This document shows, one piece after another, positions 58,406 to 64,000 of a stretch of DNA of 64,000 nt. The translations under genes were made by a program, and so were the position numbers. Within the stretch, counting starts at the first letter, position 1; the number at the start of each line of letters is the position of its first letter. The stretch is from contig NZ_CP021112.1 of NCBI RefSeq assembly GCF_002119765.1, positions 2,474,501 through 2,538,500 on the forward strand, read 5' to 3'. Under the pieces are notes generated by a model. It worked only from the letters and a program-made list of their open reading frames with translations. It ran no database searches and had not been told where the DNA came from. This DNA comes from Pseudorhodoplanes sinuspersici (lineage in GTDB: Bacteria; Pseudomonadota; Alphaproteobacteria; Rhizobiales; Xanthobacteraceae).

Positions 58406-59961
58406 GCATTCGTGTCTTCATCCCGCGTGATGCGGGCGCCATTGCGGTCGGAGCTGACGAGGTCGTTGTGGCGCTGGAGAAGGCTGCAAAAAGGCGCGGT
58501 CTTTCGATCGAGATCGTGCGCAACGGATCGCGCGGTTTGTACTGGCTTGAGCCGATGGTGGAAATCGCGACCGGCAGAGGTCGCATCGCTTATGGCCCGG
58601 TGGATGCGGGCGATATCGATGAGCTCCTCGATGCCGGCATGCTGGACGGCGGCGCACATCGTCTCTGCCTTGGGATCACCGACGATATTCCCTGGCTGAA
58701 GCGGCAGACCCGTCTCACGTTTGCGCGCTGTGGTGTTATCGATCCGGTCTCGCTCGACGACTACCGCGCGCATGGCGGCTATCGCGGGCTCGAGCGTGCG
58801 TTGACGATTGGTCCGGAAGCCTCTGTCGAGGAAGTCTTCCAGTCCGGTCTGCGCGGGCGCGGTGGCGCCGGCTTTCCGACCGGCATCAAGTGGCGCACGG
58901 TGGCGCAGACCATCGCGCCGCAGAAATACATCGTCTGCAATGCCGACGAAGGCGACAGCGGCACCTTCGCCGATCGCATGATCATGGAAGGCGATCCGTT
59001 CGTGCTGATCGAAGGCATGACGATTGCCGGCATCGCCGTTGGCGCCACCAAGGGCTATATCTATTGCCGCTCGGAATATCCGCTGGCGATCGCGGTGATG
59101 AATGACGCGATCCGTGCCGCCCGCAGCAACGGGATGCTGGGCGCGTCGGTCTGCGGCTCCGATTATATGTTCGATCTCGAAGTTCGGTCGGGCGCCGGCG
59201 CTTATGTTTGCGGTGAGGAAACCTCGCTGCTGGAGAGCCTCGAAGGCAAGCGCGCGCTCGTTCGCGCCAAGCCGCCGCTGCCGGCGCATCAGGGTCTGTT
59301 CGGCAAGCCGACCGTCATCAACAATGTGCTGTCGCTCGCCACCGTGCCGATCGTTCTTGATAAGGGGCCGGAGTTTTACAAGGATTTCGGCATGGGCCGT
59401 TCGCGCGGCACGATGCCGATCCAGCTCGCTGGCAATATCAAACATGGCGGCCTGTTCGAGGTGGCCTTCGGCATCACGCTCGGCGAACTGGTCGAGGAAA
59501 TCGGCGGCGGCACCGCCAGCGGCCGTCCGGTGCGCGCGGTGCAGGTCGGTGGTCCGCTCGGCGCCTATTTCCCGCCGTCGCTGTTCGACACCCCGTTCGA
59601 TTACGAAGCCTTTGCCGCGCGCGATGGCCTGATCGGTCATGGCGGCATCGTCGTATTCGACGATCAGGTCGATATGGCCAGGCAGGCGCGGTTCGCGATG
59701 GAATTCTGCGCGATCGAATCCTGCGGCAAGTGCACGCCCTGTCGTCTCGGTTCGACGCGCGGCGTCGAGACCATCGACCGGATCATCAAGAATGAGAAGC
59801 GCGCTGAAAATCTCGTCGTGCTGGAAGACCTTTGCAACACCATGAAGTTTGGGTCGCTGTGTGCGCTGGGTGGGTTCACGCCTTATCCAGTCATGTCAGC
59901 GCTCACCCATTTCCCTGAAGATTTTGGCGCAGCCCCCACACGTCCGGAAGCTGCGGAATAG
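58402..59961 (+). CDS. fdsB: NAD-dependent formate dehydrogenase beta subunit
   Basis: A 519-residue NuoF-like diaphorase subunit. An N-terminal thioredoxin-like part is followed by the FMN/NADH domain with SGLRGRGGAGFPTGIKW and CNADEGDSGTFADR, then AYVCGEETSLLESLEG. The [4Fe-4S] ligands are C441, C444 and C447 (SCGKCTPCR) and C487 (SLCALGG). It reduces NAD+ with electrons from formate. The reverse-strand open frame of 448 codons over this gene is a GC-rich shadow. Confidence 0.96.
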   Translation: MSIRVFIPRDAGAIAVGADEVVVALEKAAKRRGLSIEIVRNGSRGLYWLEPMVEIATGRGRIAYGPVDAGDIDELLDAGMLDGGAHRLCLGITDDIPWLKRQTRLTFARCGVIDPVSLDDYRAHGGYRGLERALTIGPEASVEEVFQSGLRGRGGAGFPTGIKWRTVAQTIAPQKYIVCNADEGDSGTFADRMIMEGDPFVLIEGMTIAGIAVGATKGYIYCRSEYPLAIAVMNDAIRAARSNGMLGASVCGSDYMFDLEVRSGAGAYVCGEETSLLESLEGKRALVRAKPPLPAHQGLFGKPTVINNVLSLATVPIVLDKGPEFYKDFGMGRSRGTMPIQLAGNIKHGGLFEVAFGITLGELVEEIGGGTASGRPVRAVQVGGPLGAYFPPSLFDTPFDYEAFAARDGLIGHGGIVVFDDQVDMARQARFAMEFCAIESCGKCTPCRLGSTRGVETIDRIIKNEKRAENLVVLEDLCNTMKFGSLCALGGFTPYPVMSALTHFPEDFGAAPTRPEAAE

Positions 59962-59971
59962 GAGAGGCCCG

Positions 59972-62848
59972 ATGTCGCTCGTTCATGAGATTGATTACGG
60001 CACGCCCCGCTCGAAGTCGGAAAAGATGATCGAACTGACCATCGACGGTCAGACCATAGCGGTGCCGGAAGGCACCTCGATCATGCGCGCGGCGATGGAG
60101 ATGGGCACACAGATCCCCAAGCTCTGCGCTACCGATATGCTGGACGCTTATGGCTCCTGCCGCCTGTGCCTGGTCGAGATCGAAGGCCGCCCCGGCACGC
60201 CCGCCTCCTGCACCACGCCGGTGATGCCCGGCATGGTGGTGAAGACGCAGACCCAGCGCCTGCAGCAGCTGCGCAAGGGCGTGATGGAGCTTTACATCTC
60301 CGACCATCCGCTCGACTGCCTGACCTGTTCGGCCAATGGCGATTGCGAATTGCAGGACATGGCCGGCGCGGTCGGCCTGCGCGATGTGCGCTATGGCTAT
60401 GACGGCGAGAACCACGTCTTCCCGAAGCAGGATGGCGTCGCCAACGAGAACTGGCTCGCCAAGGACGAGAGCAATCCGTATTTCACCTACGATCCGTCCA
60501 AATGCATCGTCTGCATGCGCTGCGTGCGCGCCTGCGAGGACGTGCAGGGCACCTTCGCGCTGACGATTTCCGGCCGTGGTTTTGAGAGCCGCGTGTCGGC
60601 CGGCATGAATGAAAGCTTCCTCGGTTCGGAATGCGTGTCCTGCGGCGCCTGCGTGCAGGCCTGCCCGACCGCGACTCTGAACGAGAAGAAGGTGATCGAG
60701 GTCGGCGCGCCGGAACATTCGGTCGTCACCACCTGCGCCTATTGCGGCGTCGGCTGCGCCTTCAAGGCGGAGATGCGCGGCGAAGAACTGATCCGCATGG
60801 TGCCTTACAAGGACGGCGAGGCCAATCGTGGCCATTCCTGCGTCAAGGGCCGCTTTGCGTGGGGCTATGCCACCCACCGCGAGCGCATCCTCAATCCGAT
60901 GATCCGCTCCAGCATCCATGAGCCGTGGCGCGAAGTGAGCTGGGACGAGGCGATCAATTACGCCGCCTCCGAGTTTAAGCGCATCCAGGGCCAGTACGGC
61001 AAGAATTCCGTCGGCGGCATCACCTCGTCACGCTGCACCAACGAAGAAACATTCCTCGTGCAGAAGCTGATCCGCGCCGCCTTCGGCAACAACAATGTCG
61101 ATACCTGCGCGCGCGTATGCCATTCGCCGACCGGCTATGGCCTCGGTCAGACCTACGGCACCTCGGCCGGAACGCAGAATTTCGACTCGGTCGAGGAGAC
61201 CGATGTGGCGCTGATCATCGGCGCCAATCCGGCTTCCGCGCATCCGGTCTTTGCATCGCGCTTGAAAAAGCGGTTGCGGCAGGGTGCAAAGCTGATCGTG
61301 ATCGATCCGCGCCGCACCGAGATGGTGAAGTCGGCGCATATCGAGGCAGCTCAGCATCTCGCTTTGCTGCCGGGCACCAACGTCGCGGTCGTCACATCGC
61401 TCGCGCATGTGATCGTGACCGAGGGCCTCTACAACGAGGCCTTCATCCGCGAGCGTTGCAACTGGGAAGAATTCCAGCATTGGGCCGAATTCGTCGCCGA
61501 TCAGCGCCACAGCCCGGAGGAAGTCTCGAAAGTCTCGGGCGTCCCCGCGCAGACCATCCGCGATGCCGCGCGCCTTTATGCGACCGGCGGCAATGCCTCG
61601 ATCTATTACGGCCTCGGCGTCACCGAACACAGCCAGGGCTCGACCACGGTGATGGCGATCGCCAATCTCGCCATGTGCACCGGCAATCTCGGCCGTCCCG
61701 GCGTCGGCGTGAACCCGCTGCGCGGCCAGAACAACGTGCAGGGTGCGTGCGACATGGGCTCGTTCCCGCATGAACTGGCGGGCTATCGGCACATCTCGCT
61801 CGACGAGCCGCGCCAGCTGTTCGAGATGGATTGGGGCGTGTCGCTCGACAAGGAGCCGGGCCTGCGCATTCCGAATATGCTCGATGCTGCCGTCGATGGC
61901 ACCTTCAAGGGCATCTACATCCAGGGCGAGGACATCCTGCAATCTGACCCCGACACCAAGCATGTGTCGGCCGGCCTTGAAGCAATGGAATGCGTCGTCG
62001 TGCAGGATCTGTTCCTGAACGAGACCGCGCGCTTCGCCCATGTGTTCCTGCCGGGCTCGACCTTCCTCGAAAAGGACGGCACCTTCACCAATGCCGAACG
62101 CCGCATCCAGCGCGTGCGCAAGGTGATGTCGCCCAAGAACGGCTATGGCGATTGGGAGATCACGCTGATGCTCTCCAAGGCGCTCGGCTATGAAATGCAA
62201 TACGACCATCCCTCGCAGATCATGGACGAGATCGCACGGCTGACGCCGGGCTTTGCCAATGTCTCCTACGAGATGCTGGACGAGCGCGGTTCGGTGCAAT
62301 GGCCGTGCAATGACAAGGCGCCGGAAGGCTCGCCGATCATGCATGTGAACGGCTTCGTACGCGGCAAGGGTAAGTTCATCATCACCGAATATGTGGCGAC
62401 CGATGAACGCACCGGCCCGCGCTTCCCGCTGCTGCTCACCACCGGCCGCATCCTGTCGCAATACAATGTCGGCGCACAGACACGTCGCACCGAGAATTCG
62501 ATGTGGCATGCCGAGGACGTGCTGGAAATCCATCCGCATGATGCCGAGCAGCGCGGCGTGCGTGATGGCGACTGGATCAAGCTGAGAAGCCGTGCCGGCG
62601 AAACCACCTTGCGCGCGCAGATCACCGATCGCGTGTCGCCGGGCGTCGTCTACACGACCTTCCATCACCCGGACACGCAGGCCAACGTCATCACCACCGA
62701 CTTCTCGGACTGGGCGACCAATTGTCCGGAATACAAGGTGACGGCGGTGCAGGTGACGCCGTCCAACGGCCCGTCGGACTGGCAGCGAGAATATGAGGAA
62801 TTCTCGCGGCAGAGCCGCCGTATCGCTCCGATGGAAGCCGCTGAGTAG
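59972..62848 (+). CDS. fdsA: NAD-dependent formate dehydrogenase alpha subunit (molybdenum)
   Basis: A 958-residue molybdopterin enzyme oxidising formate to CO2. In order: an N-terminal plant-type [2Fe-2S] domain (YGSCRLCLVEIEG), a NuoG-like HPLDCLTCSANGDC cluster, two [4Fe-4S] ferredoxin motifs (CIVCMRCVRAC, CVSCGACVQAC), the bis-MGD [4Fe-4S] site CAYCGVGC, then the catalytic domain with the Mo ligand C383 followed by H384 (RVCHSPTGYG). The Mo ligand is Cys, not selenocysteine. It lies 10 bases after fdsB with a GGAGAGG site. Confidence 0.97.
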   Translation: MSLVHEIDYGTPRSKSEKMIELTIDGQTIAVPEGTSIMRAAMEMGTQIPKLCATDMLDAYGSCRLCLVEIEGRPGTPASCTTPVMPGMVVKTQTQRLQQLRKGVMELYISDHPLDCLTCSANGDCELQDMAGAVGLRDVRYGYDGENHVFPKQDGVANENWLAKDESNPYFTYDPSKCIVCMRCVRACEDVQGTFALTISGRGFESRVSAGMNESFLGSECVSCGACVQACPTATLNEKKVIEVGAPEHSVVTTCAYCGVGCAFKAEMRGEELIRMVPYKDGEANRGHSCVKGRFAWGYATHRERILNPMIRSSIHEPWREVSWDEAINYAASEFKRIQGQYGKNSVGGITSSRCTNEETFLVQKLIRAAFGNNNVDTCARVCHSPTGYGLGQTYGTSAGTQNFDSVEETDVALIIGANPASAHPVFASRLKKRLRQGAKLIVIDPRRTEMVKSAHIEAAQHLALLPGTNVAVVTSLAHVIVTEGLYNEAFIRERCNWEEFQHWAEFVADQRHSPEEVSKVSGVPAQTIRDAARLYATGGNASIYYGLGVTEHSQGSTTVMAIANLAMCTGNLGRPGVGVNPLRGQNNVQGACDMGSFPHELAGYRHISLDEPRQLFEMDWGVSLDKEPGLRIPNMLDAAVDGTFKGIYIQGEDILQSDPDTKHVSAGLEAMECVVVQDLFLNETARFAHVFLPGSTFLEKDGTFTNAERRIQRVRKVMSPKNGYGDWEITLMLSKALGYEMQYDHPSQIMDEIARLTPGFANVSYEMLDERGSVQWPCNDKAPEGSPIMHVNGFVRGKGKFIITEYVATDERTGPRFPLLLTTGRILSQYNVGAQTRRTENSMWHAEDVLEIHPHDAEQRGVRDGDWIKLRSRAGETTLRAQITDRVSPGVVYTTFHHPDTQANVITTDFSDWATNCPEYKVTAVQVTPSNGPSDWQREYEEFSRQSRRIAPMEAAE

Positions 62849-62853
62849 GGCGA

Positions 62854-63687
62854 ATGGTCCCGTCTTTTTCAATCGTTCCCCGCAAGTCGTGGCGTGCTGA
62901 GGCGGCGCGTCCCGGCATGACGAACGGGATGCGGGGAATTCCGGAAGAGACGGCCATTGTCTTGACCTACAACGGCGGTTCGCATGCGGTGATGATGGCT
63001 TCGCCGCAGGATCTGACAGACTTCGCGTATGGGTTCAGTCTTCACGAAGGTATCGTGACGAGACACGAAGACATCGCCAAACTCGACATCGTCGAACATG
63101 CCGAAGGTATCGAATTGCGGATGTGGCTGAGTGAGGACCATTCGCAAAAGCTAAACGAACGGCGGCGGCATATCGCCGGGCCGACCGGCTGCGGGTTATG
63201 CGGGCTGGAAAGTCTGTCCGATGCGATGCGGCCTGCGCCTTTCGTGTCGGGCAGCGGCTTTGTCATGTCGCCGCGCCAGATCATGCAGGTCCTGTCCGCC
63301 ATGCCGCGCCTGCAGAACCTCAATCTGCAGACTCGTGCCGTTCACGCAGCGGCCTTCTGGGAGCCGTCGGCTGGTCTTGTCGCCTTGCGTGAGGATGTCG
63401 GCCGTCACAATGCGCTCGACAAGCTTGGCGGCGCTTTGGCTCGCATGGGGCGCTCCGGCAGCGGCGGCGCAGTGTTCGTCACCAGCCGTGTGTCGGTCGA
63501 AATGATCCAGAAGAGCACGGTGATCGGTGCGCCGGTCATCGTCGCCATGTCGGCGCCAACAGCGCTCGCCGTGCGGACCGCGGAGGCAGCCGGGATCACG
63601 CTGGTGGCCGTCGCCCGTGATGATGGATTTGAAGTCTTTACTCACCCTGTGCGTATCGAAGAGGATGTTGCCGCCCATGTCGCTTGA
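62854..63687 (+). CDS. fdhD: Formate dehydrogenase accessory sulfurtransferase FdhD
   Basis: A 277-residue protein (called FdsC in some operons) that transfers sulfur from the cysteine desulfurase to the molybdenum cofactor and binds bis-MGD. The active cysteines are C113 and C116 in TGCGLCGLES. REDVGRHNALDKL and the FVTSRVSVEMIQKS segments are family marks. It starts 5 bases after fdsA. Confidence 0.96.
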   Translation: MVPSFSIVPRKSWRAEAARPGMTNGMRGIPEETAIVLTYNGGSHAVMMASPQDLTDFAYGFSLHEGIVTRHEDIAKLDIVEHAEGIELRMWLSEDHSQKLNERRRHIAGPTGCGLCGLESLSDAMRPAPFVSGSGFVMSPRQIMQVLSAMPRLQNLNLQTRAVHAAAFWEPSAGLVALREDVGRHNALDKLGGALARMGRSGSGGAVFVTSRVSVEMIQKSTVIGAPVIVAMSAPTALAVRTAEAAGITLVAVARDDGFEVFTHPVRIEEDVAAHVA

Positions 63688-63922
63688 TCAGCCGCATGAC
63701 AAGTCGTCCGAGAAACTGGTTTATATGGCCAACCAGATCGGCAATTTTTTCGTCAGTCAGGGAGCGGATGAAGCTGTTGCGGGCACCGCTGAGCACATCA
63801 GGAAGTTCTGGGATCCACGCATGCGATCGACGATTTTCGCACATCTCGACAAGGGCGGTGCAGGGCTCGAGCCGCATGTGCGCGAAGCCCTGGTCAGATT
63901 GAAGGATACAGCCTCGACCTGA
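63677..63922 (+). CDS. fdsD: NAD-dependent formate dehydrogenase delta subunit
   Basis: An 81-residue protein with KLVYMANQIGNFFVSQG, AVAGTAEHIRKFWDPRMRSTI and a final GLEPHVREALVRLK, the FdsD family pattern. It is needed for mature FdsABG activity in relatives, but its exact role is unclear. It overlaps fdhD by 11 bases and closes the operon. Confidence 0.94.
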   Translation: MSLDQPHDKSSEKLVYMANQIGNFFVSQGADEAVAGTAEHIRKFWDPRMRSTIFAHLDKGGAGLEPHVREALVRLKDTAST

Positions 63923-64000
63923 GGCGCTGCCTTGCCAAATCCCGTTCTGTTTGCAAAATACGGAAGTTACGCGCAATGGCGCAGGATTTTGCATGCAGCT
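63923..64000. other. Window end downstream of fdsD
   Basis: An ATG at 63976 opens a frame of eight codons (MAQDFACS) that is cut by the window edge; I cannot say whether it is a gene. No terminator is seen after fdsD. Confidence 0.25.

Noticed and set aside
58294-59640. 448-codon minus-strand open frame opposite fdsB
   Set aside because: Same reason: shadow of fdsB, with no family features.
61028-62872. 614-codon open frame on the minus strand opposite fdsA
   Set aside because: It is antisense to a clear molybdopterin enzyme, its protein is His/Arg/Asp-rich low-similarity sequence, and long antisense frames are expected in GC-rich coding DNA.
1-64000. CRISPR arrays, prophage, toxin-antitoxin or defence systems
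   Set aside because: No regularly spaced repeats, cas genes, phage structural genes or recognisable toxin-antitoxin pairs were found.

Overview
The window looks like part of the chromosome of a GC-rich alphaproteobacterium of the order Hyphomicrobiales, close to the Bradyrhizobium/Rhodopseudomonas/Pseudolabrys groups. This rests on gene orders known from those genomes (etfBA-hbdA; tlpA/argH-lptM-lysA-TIGR02302; zinc-ribbon protein/ftsE-ftsX-ydcF-plsC; chorismate mutase-hisC-tyrosine dehydrogenase/metX-metW; rpmH-rnpA-yidC-yihA; the fds formate dehydrogenase operon), on frequent GTG/TTG starts, and on palindromic intergenic repeats typical of these bacteria. No database search was possible, so taxon and family names are recognition from the translated sequence.

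Layout. 1-2930: end of a cobalamin adenosyltransferase, then electron transfer flavoprotein (etfB, etfA) and 3-hydroxybutyryl-CoA dehydrogenase. 3059-4864: a small minus-strand set (SnoaL-like, GST, RibD/DHFR-like) divergent from an HxlR regulator. 5499-13880: a dense minus-strand array headed by an ArsR regulator, with five SRPBCC/AHSA1 domain proteins (one fused to DUF1579), two GSTs, two VOC proteins, DUF899, DUF1428, a small membrane protein, a SnoaL-like protein, a DUF1772 remnant and a SelW-like protein. 14061-21159: a YjfB-like motility pair, tlpA, argH, lptM, lysA and a large TIGR02302 membrane protein. 21172-23492: a TetR regulator with two strong palindromic operators facing a RidA-like protein and a signal-less NMT1-like binding protein. 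23506-30112: response regulator, zinc-ribbon protein, ftsEX, ydcF, plsC, chaC-like, two CTAGTG-ended palindromes, DUF2125. 30113-37495: tyrosine branch (chorismate mutase, hisC, dehydrogenase), metX-metW, a TIGR02594 protein, argB, DUF423. 37506-42434: yihA, yidC, rnpA, rpmH and a histidine kinase.

42545-56850 reads as an accessory catabolic block bounded by tRNA-Arg(ACG) plus a possible recombinase tail on the left and a decayed IS3 transposase fragment on the right. It holds a branched-chain amino-acid type ABC importer with a D-2-hydroxyacid dehydrogenase, a metallo-beta-lactamase-fold hydrolase, a LysR regulator, two MaoC-like hotdog proteins, a CaiB/BaiF CoA-transferase, a two-domain carboxymuconolactone-decarboxylase-like protein, a crotonase and a GMC oxidoreductase. 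Shared short motifs in the two divergent promoters suggest common control by the LysR protein. The substrate is unknown; import, ring or lactone opening, CoA activation and (de)hydration is the natural reading.

56852-63922 is a LysR regulator and the NAD-dependent molybdenum formate dehydrogenase operon fdsGBA-fdhD-fdsD, with two matching CAAT-N6-ATTG boxes between them.

The least explained units are the ArsR-headed array (5499-13880), the uncharacterised CoA catabolic block (42882-56187) and the TetR/RidA/NMT1-like module (21172-23492).
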